Source: Capronia americana
Taxonomy: Eukaryota; Ascomycota; Eurotiomycetes; Chaetothyriales; Herpotrichiellaceae
Assembly: GCA_016110215.1 (NCBI GenBank)
Contig: JADWQD010000009.1
Location: forward strand, 1,901,669-1,965,668
Direction: 5' to 3'
DNA length: 64,000 nt
Notes under the pieces: model-generated
Told to the model about the DNA's origin: nothing
Seen by the model: only the letters and a program-made list of their open reading frames with translations
Databases searched by the model: none
Part shown: piece by piece, positions 20,659 to 30,223 of the stretch
Numbering within the stretch: the first letter of the stretch is position 1
Layout of the letters: every line of letters begins with the position of its first letter
Translations under genes and position numbers: made by a program

Positions 20659-23013
20659 TCAATTGATCACCATATTCCTCGCTCGGACTCTCTCCTCCGG
20701 CTTCAGCTTATCCGCTACTTCACCTCCAGAACTCTGTAACTCCTCCCATTCATCTTCATCCATGTTCATGATCATGCAAATCTGACTGCATCGCAAGAAC
20801 GCCTCGCGGAAGCTATACTTCTGACCCTTCACCACCACCTTGATGATCTCGTTGATGTCGTGTTCGAGTCTAGCTGCTCCTACGTCGTTCACCCGTTCTT
20901 GGTATGTCCAAAGCCGCTTCTCGATCATCTTACTCAAATACGTGACCACAATGGTCAGCAGCTGGTCAAATGTGCGCTCCGTCATGAGCCGCCCAATGGG
21001 TTTGGTCAAAGCATCCCACCCGAGTTGGAATCGCATCCGGACTTCGTCAGAGAAGCCTTCGGAATCGGCATCTGCATCCAGCTCCTGAGCAAGCTCGCGC
21101 AGCTGTTCGCGTGTGAGTTGATAATCCGTGTCCCGGAAGGCGTCCGTCAGTATCGGTCGCAGACGGGGCTTCATCACATTGTGGAAGACGACGTTGACAC
21201 CGTCGGAAATCAGTTCATTAGTCTTCTCCGAGAAGATGGTGCGGAAGGAAGTCAAAGTGGCCGTTACGGCGGCCGCATCACCAGGCTCGGGGAAGAGTTC
21301 CGCTAGAGTCCGATGCGGAGACCCAGGAGCGGGCTCGAGTCTGGCATGAACAATCTGGTCCACGTAGTCCTTAGCCACGTCGAGATTGTTGATAAGGACA
21401 AGAAATGAGACGATGGTGGATTCAGGAGGAAGCTGTCCTTGCATTGCTGCCTTTGGATAGCTCTCATCCCGCATCCTGCGTTGTTGCATGCCAATGAAGT
21501 CGGAGCCAAGAATTCTGCCCAAGGTTGGAATGACACTTGAGACGACCTGCTTCTGAGAGGTAGCAAGCGATTGCTGCAAGACCTTGTTGACAATGTACAT
21601 GATGTCTTCAATGGCGGAGGTGACATGAGGGGGATTCGAATTCAGTGGTTTGTGTGGGTTGAGAGAGAGGTCCGGAGGTTGTTCGTCTAGCTGGAAAGCC
21701 TTCTCAACCGAACGTCGGAAGAAGAACGTAGTCATCGTGTTAAATGGGGTAAGAAGCTTGTCCTGAACCTTCCTCATCAAGCTTGAGCTGACAAGGAACA
21801 GTGGTATCGTCGCGTCCTCGCTTGCGGCCGGGTCATGACACTTCTCGGTAATGAACCTGGTGTAGAGCGACCATTTGCTCAGCATAGAGGTCATCTCATT
21901 CAGTAAAGCATCCACCTGTTTCATGTCGACTGACTCGTCCTCGCTCGGCCTTCCTGGTGCAGGAGATCCCGCGCGAGGAGTTCCTGTTGATCCCCGTTGT
22001 GCCGGCATAAAGCTCTGGACGAGAAATGTGAAGGCGTATGCTTTGATGTCGGTGAGTTGGCGATCGATCCTCCGCTCGTCAGCCCAAGTGTCGAGGATGA
22101 TTCCTCCTTGAAGATCGGCTTCAACCTGTAGCCGCTCAATAACTCGTGCCATTTTCCCAGGCCCATAGTGCCGCTCAACCAGTCCGCCGTGTCCTTCGAT
22201 TATCTGTGCAATATGCTCAAACAGCTTCGTCAGGGCATTAGCGTAGAAGAAACCATCCTTGCTTTGATTGCCTCCGGTGCCAGCGTTAAGGTTGGTTCGG
22301 GCTCGCGTGGCAACGCCCTGGCAGACGTAGCGACCGTAGACATCAAGGCCGACTTCGGAACGATTGATAAGGGGGAACAGCTTGAAGAAACGAGTAATCC
22401 TGGCGCCGTCGTTGTCCTTGACGGCCTTGTCAAACTCTCGCAAAAATAAGCTGCACAGAGATTCCGACGCATTCTCCAATGTCACGGCCGGGGCGTCGGG
22501 GACTTCTGCTGTTGGGACGATTCTTGCCGCGAATTCGCCGTTGATGACAGGGCTGGGAATTTTCGATGCTCGACTCAAGTAGCTGGCGGCGGTCTCCCAG
22601 TCCTGTGCTGCTCCCATTGACCCTGAAACGCCGAGAACACATGCTTTTAGCTCGCCAACCTGTTCGACGACGGTGAGCGTGGCCTTGACCCTTTCTTGTT
22701 CAAGGTCAAGCTTCCTGACGGAATTGGAGATCCGTTTCGAATTCGCGGCGGCGTCTGAGAGTATGCCATTGCTGACAGCTCTTGCCTTTGACGCTTGCGC
22801 AGTAGCATTTGCGCGGAACAAATCCAGCCGAGCAAGTTCGCGCTGGAGATCTTTTTGGGCGTTGATTAGCACATCGAGCTGGGAGGTTACGCTGGCTTCT
22901 TTATTGCGCAGTTCAGTCAGCGCCGAGCGAATCTCGGTGACGGACTTCGCGTTGTAGATGCCAACAGACTGATCATCATGTTCCAAGTCGGAAACGCGGC
23001 CATTCGTAGTCAT
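20659..23013 (-). CDS. cog4: Conserved oligomeric Golgi complex subunit 4 (Cog4)
   Basis: Lobe A subunit of the COG tethering complex, which directs retrograde vesicles within the Golgi and binds SNAREs and Sly1. Single exon, 784 aa, ATG at 23013. The N-terminal 130 residues form a coiled coil (ALTELRNKEASVTSQL... LRRLDLEQERV-like heptads). The COG4 core follows, including LDVYGRYVCQG, the HYGPGKMARVIERLQVEAD region and IEDIMYIVNKVLQQS. The C-terminal domain has VARLEHDINEIIKVV-type sequence and ends DEWEELQSSGGEVADKLKPEERVRAR-like acidic residues. Length is close to other fungal Cog4 proteins. It shares a 382-bp divergent promoter with the sirtuin gene. Confidence 0.92.
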   Translation of the reverse strand: MTTNGRVSDLEHDDQSVGIYNAKSVTEIRSALTELRNKEASVTSQLDVLINAQKDLQRELARLDLFRANATAQASKARAVSNGILSDAAANSKRISNSVRKLDLEQERVKATLTVVEQVGELKACVLGVSGSMGAAQDWETAASYLSRASKIPSPVINGEFAARIVPTAEVPDAPAVTLENASESLCSLFLREFDKAVKDNDGARITRFFKLFPLINRSEVGLDVYGRYVCQGVATRARTNLNAGTGGNQSKDGFFYANALTKLFEHIAQIIEGHGGLVERHYGPGKMARVIERLQVEADLQGGIILDTWADERRIDRQLTDIKAYAFTFLVQSFMPAQRGSTGTPRAGSPAPGRPSEDESVDMKQVDALLNEMTSMLSKWSLYTRFITEKCHDPAASEDATIPLFLVSSSLMRKVQDKLLTPFNTMTTFFFRRSVEKAFQLDEQPPDLSLNPHKPLNSNPPHVTSAIEDIMYIVNKVLQQSLATSQKQVVSSVIPTLGRILGSDFIGMQQRRMRDESYPKAAMQGQLPPESTIVSFLVLINNLDVAKDYVDQIVHARLEPAPGSPHRTLAELFPEPGDAAAVTATLTSFRTIFSEKTNELISDGVNVVFHNVMKPRLRPILTDAFRDTDYQLTREQLRELAQELDADADSEGFSDEVRMRFQLGWDALTKPIGRLMTERTFDQLLTIVVTYLSKMIEKRLWTYQERVNDVGAARLEHDINEIIKVVVKGQKYSFREAFLRCSQICMIMNMDEDEWEELQSSGGEVADKLKPEERVRARNMVIN

Positions 23014-23395
23014 TATCGTGAGAATTGTTGTTTACATAGAAGAACCCAGTGTGTAGCGCGTCACACTCCCACGCTGCCTGGCGTGGACTTACCGTGTGCT
23101 AGTTGTGGAGGCGGACAGATTCTGGAACTTTCAATCGTCAGGCTAACCCGTTGTAGCACCATGCACCAAAGCGCGATGCGATTCCGATATGACGTGAGGC
23201 ATGGAACAAATTTCGAGAACTGTTTGCTCCTCTACTTGATTCTGCGAGTACATATCCTATCGTTACTGACATATCCTCGCAGCGTATCCTGACTACCTAG
23301 ATCCCAGAGTGTTTCGTAAACTTCTAGCAGCCATAGGTCGCCGGCGACGAGACCGCCATTCCAATCCGCGGGCGGGGCCCTGGAATATCTTCAAG
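23014..23395. promoter_or_regulatory. Divergent promoter, cog4 / sirtuin
   Basis: 382 bp between divergent start codons. No coding frame supported; no specific motif assigned. Confidence 0.4.
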
Positions 23396-24621
23396 ATGGG
23401 GAATGAGAATTCCTCTCCGGTCGATGAGGCCACGCCTCCTACCACACTGTATGGGCGCAATATCGAAGCAGTTGCCCAGTATATCAAGGAGAAGGACGTC
23501 AAGAAGATTGTCGTCATGGTATGCCTCTCCACACTCCTCCCCAGAAAGTGCCTGACAATGGACAGACCGGTGCCGGCATCAGCACCTCTGCCGGTATACC
23601 AGACTTCCGATCGCCTGACACTGGGCTGTATGCCAACCTTGCCCGGCTCAACCTACCGTACGCCGAAGCCGTCTTTGACATATCATACTTCCGAAAGAAC
23701 CCTTTGCCATTCTACACGTTGGCGCACGAACTCTATCCGGGCAAATACCGACCGACAGTTAGCCATTCGTTCATCAGCCTGCTCAACAAGAAGGGTCGCT
23801 TGCTGAAACTTTTCACTCAAAATATTGACTGTCTTGAGCAAGAAGCTGGGGTCCCGGGGGACAAGATTGTATATGCTCATGGGTCCTTTGCGACTCAACG
23901 ATGTATCGACTGCCAGACGGAATACCCCGATGACCAGATGAAGGATACGATCCAGAAAATGTTGGTTCCACGCTGCATCAGGAATACCTGTAACGGTTTA
24001 GTGAAGCCGGATATCGTGTTCTTCGGGGAGGCGCTGCCGGAGGCCTTCCACCGCAACCGAAGCCTACCGGCGAAAGCAGATCTGGCAATCATCATGGGAA
24101 CCAGCTTGACTGTACAGCCCTTTGCCAGTTTGCCGTCGTTCGTAAGAGAGGAGACGCCCCGTGTGCTTATCAACTTCGAGAGAGTAGGTGGGCTCGGATC
24201 CAGAGGTGATGACGTCCTTCTGTTGCAAGATTGTGATGAAGGTGTTCGTAAGCTTGCGGACGCATTGGGTTGGGGCGAAGAATTGGAACAGGAGTGGGCC
24301 AGAACAAACCCCCAGAGAGGTAAAGAGGAGCAACCAGAGCCTCCTGCGAAGAGCCGACAAGAGAAACTGGACGACGAGGTGGAGAAGTTGACAAAGGAGA
24401 TTGAGACTTCACTGAAGCTTTCGGGTGAGGCAACTGGCAGACTCAAGGCTGAACTTGAAAAAGACGCTGCATCTTCATCTCTACCGATCTCAACCTCTTC
24501 CACCACCAGACCTTCCAATCTTCTCACCACTCCACAGACCACCACTCCGACAAGCTCATCGACACTGAATCATGTGTATCCTCATCTGAACGAGGACAAA
24601 CCTGAGAAGCCATCGCTCTAG
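23396..24621 (+). CDS. hst2: NAD+-dependent protein deacetylase, Hst2/SIRT2-type sirtuin
   Basis: Class I sirtuin that removes acetyl groups from lysines, using NAD+. Exons 23396-23518 and 23566-24621 (47-bp intron) encode 392 aa. The junction restores the NAD-binding motif VVM|TGAGISTSAGIPDFRSP. TQNIDCLEQEAG and the catalytic His in AHGSF follow. Four zinc cysteines are visible (QRCIDCQ and PRCIRNTC), then KPDIVFFGE and MGTSLTVQPFA. After the catalytic domain (about residue 300) there is a charged coiled-coil stretch and a Ser/Thr-rich tail. No N-terminal extension typical of Sir2 or Hst4 is present, which supports the Hst2 class. Cytoplasmic or shuttling location is known for that class. 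Confidence 0.92.
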
Positions 24622-24872
24622 GGCCCCGAGATTAGCACTTTTTCGCGAATTACAGGCGTGAAGGAATCCGGTCAGAAGTTGATCTACACTTCGACCAAGG
24701 CTCGATCGGGCGATTCTCACCTCAACTTCACCGCTGAAGCGAAATTTTCTACTTCCTCTCAGGTATTGACTTCTTCTTGTTTTTACTTACTTGACCCTAA
24801 CCTTCTGTCTAGACTTTCACCACCTAACGCAAAGCCTCTACGTCCTCCTTTAGCAGCCTTCTCCACATAGCG

Positions 24873-25745
24873 ATGCCGCCGGCCACGTCACGACCAACCC
24901 CTACCAGAAAATATGCCGATCCTACTATTCAGATCCTGGTAGGAGACTGCCAAGAACCTTTTCACGTCCACTACGCTTTTCTGGAGAGGACGCATTTCTT
25001 TCACATCCATGGCTATCCGAATGTGCCCCAGAGCCGTGGTCCGCTACCATCAGCACCGCTAAATTCACCAGCACCCAGTGACAATACTGTTACCGCAGAT
25101 GAGGTCGAAGTCAAGTTGGAAGAAAGTGAAGAAGGACGCATCGAAACTGGAGAAGCCGCATCGACCATCACACCGCCGACCGCTGGTGTAGCTTACACCC
25201 TGAAGGGTATAATCTACGAACCAGAAGCGTTTGAAATCATCGTCAATTCTCTATACCACGTGCCACCAAAAACGCCAGAACATCGAGCTGAACTGCGAAA
25301 TTTCCGGAAGGCATATTGTCTAGCCTTACAATATCAAATGCACGCCCTTCAAGATGATATTGTCAACTGCTTCCGGAACTTTCACGCTATTTATAGCGTT
25401 CATTTCGATGACCTACTATGGCTCGCCAGGCGCATTAGTGGGGATGAGACGATTATCTGTCAGGTTCCCATCATCCAGTATCTGATTGAGCAGTGTGCGT
25501 ACGAGATGTATCGAGACGGGTACGACACTTTTGAACACAACAATTCGGGCTTCCAAGGATTCCTTAAGAATGGCCGCAGCTCTCTTAGAGTTGAACTCTT
25601 CAAGGCGATGACCAGAATTGCTATGGCGGATCATGCACCTGATCCTGCGCTTGGAATCAATCACTGGAGGGTCCAGGATTGGCCTCAATACGATCCGAAT
25701 GCAGCTACAGAGGCAGCCGTTGAGGTTATCGAGGTTGACGATTAG
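24873..25745 (+). CDS. BTB/POZ-like fungal protein
   Basis: Single exon, 290 aa, no introns, ATG at 24873. Residues 14-50 (DPTIQILVGD, FHVHYAFLERTHFF) follow the first strand-helix of a BTB fold, where xVxVG...FxVHxxxLxxxSxFF is typical. A Pro/Glu-rich insertion follows (about 50-105). The remaining BTB helices then resume with EPEAFEIIVNSLYHVPPKTP. The C-terminal third is helical with aromatic residues and ends in an acidic EVIEVDD. BTB proteins of this fungal type are mostly uncharacterised; protein-protein interaction is the only safe inference. It lies 251 bp after the sirtuin on the same strand, with its own pyrimidine-rich leader. Confidence 0.78.
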   Translation: MPPATSRPTPTRKYADPTIQILVGDCQEPFHVHYAFLERTHFFHIHGYPNVPQSRGPLPSAPLNSPAPSDNTVTADEVEVKLEESEEGRIETGEAASTITPPTAGVAYTLKGIIYEPEAFEIIVNSLYHVPPKTPEHRAELRNFRKAYCLALQYQMHALQDDIVNCFRNFHAIYSVHFDDLLWLARRISGDETIICQVPIIQYLIEQCAYEMYRDGYDTFEHNNSGFQGFLKNGRSSLRVELFKAMTRIAMADHAPDPALGINHWRVQDWPQYDPNAATEAAVEVIEVDD

Positions 25746-26370
25746 ATCACGCTGTAACGGTCATGGCCGAGAAACCAGGAGAACACTGTCATTCAATTCT
25801 ATGACACTGATCATTGCCTGAGAAGAAGAACAGTTGGCGAATATCTGGTGACGCTGGAAAGGGCTTGGAATTGTTTCTGGGAAACCGTACCGTGAGTCAG
25901 CAAGACAATGTTTGTCACGGGGACCCGGAACGCATCACGAGATTGCAAGAAAAAGCAGCCACGGGCAGATAGTCTTCTGGATAAGAAGCATTGCAAGTTG
26001 TATGCAATGAGCTTGAACCACAGATATTGAGCACATCAGGATGGTAACACGAGCTTGAGAGTACCCCCAATGAGATGAAATTCAACAAACTTCGTTGACT
26101 GCCCTCCGAATCAAGTGGACCGAGTCCGTCATAGTGAATGACCCTTGTCGGCGGCCATTTGGTTACCCCGCCAGACGTTTGCTGCATCAACTTTTTGGCC
26201 TCCGTTTCTCGCCGCAGGAGCTGGGCCCGTTGAGGTCTCTGCTGAAGTACATCCCCTGACGGCTTCTGTTCGTACACACATCCCTCATACGGAAATTTCG
26301 AGACCTGCCTGTCACCCACGGTCACCTTACCTTCTGCCGCCACATCGCCTGCGACTGAGCATCGGTCAAA
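25746..26370. promoter_or_regulatory. Hexokinase upstream region
   Basis: 625 bp between the BTB-like gene and hexokinase exon 1. A 279-codon minus-strand frame crosses it into the hexokinase gene, but has no protein features and is treated as a shadow. No defined binding sites assigned. Confidence 0.4.
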
Positions 26371-27947
26371 ATGGTCGGATTGGGTCCAAAGCGAAAGCCG
26401 TCCCGCAAGGGTTAGTTTACTACAGTGATTGCTAGAAATTCCACGGACTGACAGCTGTTCGACCACAGGGTCTATGGCCGATGTGCCAAAGAGCTTGCTG
26501 GATGAGATTGCGACACTCGAGAAGCTCTTCACGGTGGACGCCCCAAAGCTCAAGCAGATCACGGAGCATTTTGTGTCGGAGTTGGAAGCCGGTCTGGAGA
26601 AAGAAGGAGGCAACATCCCTATGAATCCGACATGGGTCATGGCTTTTCCGGACGGTAATGAGCAGGGCACATTTCTTGCGCTCGACATGGGCGGTACCAA
26701 TCTGCGTGTGTGCGAGATTACCCTCACAGAAGAGAAGGGCGAGTTCGATATCATTCAGAGCAAGTACAAAATGCCTGAAGAGCTGAAGACAGGAACTGCA
26801 GAAGAGCTTTGGGAATACATTGCAGATTGCTTGCAGCAATTTATTGACTTCCACCATGATGAAGAGGAGGACCTCGCCCACCTCCCACTCGGGTTTACCT
26901 TCTCATATCCTGCAACGCAAGATTACATCGACCATGGAGTATTACAGAGATGGACGAAGGGATTTGACATCTCGGGTGTTGAGGGACAGGATGTTGTTCC
27001 TCAATTTCAAAAGGCCTTGCAATCAAGGGTGCGATTGCTCCGGAAGTGACCTTACAGTGACTAACTTTCCCCAGAACCTACCCATCAAACTCGTCGCCAT
27101 CATAAACGACACGACCGGTACTCTGATTGCGTCGGCATATACCGACCAAACCATAAGAATTGGATGCATTTTTGGCACGGGGTGCAATGCTGCATACATG
27201 GAGAACTGCGGCTCGATACCGAAGCTCAAGCACTTAAACTTGCCCGATGATATGCCCATGGCAATCAACTGCGAGTATGGTGCCTTTGACAACGAACACA
27301 AGGTCCTGCCTATAACAAAGTACGACACAATCATTGACGAAACATCGCCGAGGCCAGGTCAGCAAGCATTCGAGAAGATGATTGCAGGGCTCTACTTGGG
27401 CGAGATCTTTAGGCTCGTGCTGGTCGACCTGCACGAGAACAAGAACTTGCTCTTCGAGGGCCAGGATATCTCAGCCCTCAAGAAGCCATATACCCTCGAC
27501 GCCTCCTTCCTTTCATTCATTGAAGAAGACCCCTTCGAGAACTTGCAGGAGACCAAGGACAAGTTCCACGAGGAGCTCAAGATCAATGCTACTAAGCCAG
27601 AGCTTGAGCTTTGTCGTCGCCTGGCGGAGCTAATCGGTACACGCGCCGCTCGTCTTTCAGCGTGCGGGGTTGCCGCGATCTGCAAAAAGAAGAACTATCA
27701 ATCATGCCACGTCGGCGCAGATGGGTCGGTTTTCAACAAATACCCACATTTCAAGGCGCGTGGTGCATTGGCTCTGCGTGAGATCCTGGATTGGCCAAAG
27801 GGCAAGAAGGACCCAATTTCACTCCTCAGTGCTGAAGACGGTAGCGGTGTGGGCGCTGCTCTGATTGCCGCGCTGACCATCAAGAGGATCAAGGAGGGTA
27901 ACACAGTAGGAGTGAAAGATCTTGACAGCTTGAAAGGCATTGTGTAG
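26371..27947 (+). CDS. hxkA: Hexokinase
   Basis: ATP-dependent phosphorylation of glucose and other hexoses, the first step of glycolysis; the family can also take part in glucose signalling. Three exons, 26371-26410 (40 bp), 26469-27028 and 27075-27947, encode 490 aa, the standard fungal length. The tiny first exon gives MVGLGPKRKPSRKG, and the junction continues with SMADVPKSLL, matching the N-terminus I know from Aspergillus hexokinase. Motifs: phosphate 1 LALDMGGTNLRV, sugar site LPLGFTFSYPATQ, catalytic Asp in INDTTGTLIA, adenosine site GTGCNAAYME, and C-terminal VGADGSVFNKYPHF with EDGSGVGAALIAAL. These mark hexokinase; the glucokinase paralogue usually differs at the N-terminus. Confidence 0.96.
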
Positions 27948-28148
27948 TACGCGGCGCCAAAGTGGACCAAGTCTATAGCAGGGCTGAAACGGCAAGACTA
28001 CGAATACGACGTTTGGTCCGAGGCTGGCGAATAGAATCAGGAAATCAGGGGACAAAAGGACATAGATGCCCCGGCTAATGGTTGACCCTTAGACATGTGA
28101 TGCATTGATATACGACGAGAAAAAGACACGAGTCGGTCAGGGGACATG

Positions 28149-29969
28149 CTACTCCCGGATCTCCCACAGCCTGATCTTGCCTTGCTCGTTCCCCACGGCC
28201 AGGTAGCCTCCATCCGGAGAAAGTGCGACAGAGCTTATCCTGCCCAAAGGTGTCTTGTCCGTGGGCCAATTCCTGTACAGCGTGCAACTGGGAAGATGAA
28301 CCAGCCTGAGAGCATTTTTCTTCCAGCGCGAGGACATAACCAGCATTTGACCGTCTTCGGAGAATTCGAGGTGTGAAATGGGCGTCGTCAGCTGGTCAAA
28401 CATCCTCGCCGGTTTCGGTCTCTGGTCCACCTGCTGTTCCTCGACCGCAGCTGTCTTGTTCGCCCACCCGCGTCGATCGTACAAGTTCACCACTCCACTT
28501 GACGAACCAACAGTAACCCAGCGACTTCTGCCCAGACATTGCTGCGCATCATCCCCGCCCAGAGAAATGACGGTTGTACCAACGGCGCCTTCATCCATCC
28601 ATCTCATCACTACTCTCCTTGTCTCAATGTCATACTCGCTGACCTCGCCGTTCTTTCCCACCACCGCGAATCCGTTTCCGTCGCGCCACCATGCAAAATC
28701 AGCGACACCGCCTCTCGAGTCGATTCGACAGCTGCACACCCATTGCATGCTATCTGTGGACAGCACATTGATACTTCCGCCACCTTTCTTGGAAGACCCA
28801 ACAAGTCCCAGGTACCGGCCGCAAGGTGAGGGCTTGATAGACTCCATGGTACGCTGTTCTTTCCGAGTGCGGCCATAGAGTGCTCGCGTGACCTTCGACA
28901 CGACGCCAGTAGACAGGGACCAGGTGTGGAAGTATCGGCGGCGGGAAGAGAGAAGAACTCGAGTCTGGTCAGGGGCTTCATCGTCACTCGGTCCTTCGTG
29001 TGGCCGGCAAAAAGCAGCAGTGTGTAGAGGATTCCCCTTCAGGTACAGCGACGTCAGGATCGGGTGGGGATTAGGCGGTTGAGGAGAGACGTGATAGAGC
29101 GTGACGGTTGAGCTTGGTCCGGCGGCTAGCAAGAGGGGATAGTAAGGATGAAACTGCAGAGTGTCGATGGAAGAAGGGCCGGAGCTAGCGACATCCTTAC
29201 AACGCTGAATATCAACGACTTCAGGTCGGAGTTTCCTCGATCCGTTCTTGCTTGGCTTGGGCACACTTCGAGTCAAAGAGCCAGCTGTCCGCAGTAGTTC
29301 GGCGAGCGGTCTGGCTAAGGGAAGGGAATCTTCATCATCCATTGACACATCAGAGTCGGAGGTCGCATCTCGATCGCCCAGCTGAGATAGCTTCCTCCTC
29401 TTTCTAGCATACGCGACCCATTCGGGAGTTGGGTGAAGACGTTCGTATTGGCGTCGCAGTCTCTGTATATACTCTCTGCCATTGACGACATCGTCATTCT
29501 CGGTATCCCGCAACTTGCGCAGTCGTGTGTTCGAGGCCAGAGAAACGGTGAGCCGGTCGTCATCGCTATCGTACCATGCGGTTTGCGGCCTCGGGGAGAT
29601 TTGCTTCTGTTCTGCTTGATCGAGCTCATGGGCGACGGATGCTGGGAGTGGGTTCGCACCAGTGTCGAGAAAGAACAACTGGCGCATGGGTCAGTCTGGG
29701 GAGCATAGTCGACGAACGGTACCCACGTCTTCGTCTGCAATATCGCCCAGTTCTCCGTCTGCCTCATCTTCCATCGGCTGTTCGCTTCCATTGTCCTCGT
29801 ACTTCGCTAGTGACCGCCCCTCCTGGACCTGATTTCTCTTCAAGGACTCGAGGAAGCCCGCATCGTCTCCAAACAACGCTTTTTCCAACCGCAACTCGAC
29901 GTCATCCTTTGCTAGCACGTCAGCTGGATTGCTGTTCTTCTGGGTCGTCACCCTCGTAGGTGCTGGCAT
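28149..29969 (-). CDS. utp18: U3 snoRNP / small-subunit processome protein Utp18
   Basis: WD40 protein of the UTP-B subcomplex, needed for 18S rRNA processing in the nucleolus. Exons 29727-29969 and 28149-29678 (48-bp intron) give 590 aa. The N-terminal ~80 residues are charged. The junction restores the acidic-to-hydrophobic segment DIADED|LFFLDTG, the conserved arch of Utp18 that binds the exosome-associated helicase Mtr4. A LHPTPEWVAYARKRRK segment precedes the propeller. WD blades are visible, for example TLQFHPYYPLLLAAG, IKPSPCGRYLGLVGS and the last, ALSPDGGYLAVGNEQGKIRLW. It lies head-to-head with dbp9, another ribosome-assembly gene, over 254 bp. Confidence 0.9.
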
Positions 29970-30088
29970 ATTGAGTACAGTGGCAGGATCAAATGAACAG
30001 GAGGAAGGAGACGTTGGCTGTCGAGCCGCGCTGAACTTTTCCCACAGGCGTGGGATGGCTTGCTGCGGAGAACTTCGAGTGTTCGCTC

Positions 30089-30096
30089 AAAATTTT
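30089..30096. promoter_or_regulatory. RRPE-like AAAATTTT in utp18/dbp9 divergent promoter
   Basis: AAAATTTT lies near the middle of the 254-bp space between the two start codons (29969 and 30224). The rRNA-processing element of yeast ribosome-biogenesis promoters has an AAAATTTT core. One short AT motif can occur by chance, so this is a suggestion only. Confidence 0.25.
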
Positions 30097-30223
30097 GCTC
30101 CAACTTCAAGTCACACCCGAAGTTGAGCCGCGACCGCGAGAAAAGTCTGGTGGATTTGCACACTCCTACTGTGAAGGACGCTCAACTGCTCAAAGCAATA
30201 CACAAGACCACATCTGCTCCAAA

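Noticed and set aside
23895..24545. 216-codon minus-strand frame
   Set aside because: Antisense of the sirtuin gene; serine-rich mirror of its Glu/Lys-rich tail.
25915..26754. 279-codon minus-strand frame
   Set aside because: Covers hexokinase exons 1 and 2 in antisense; low-complexity Ser/Leu content only.
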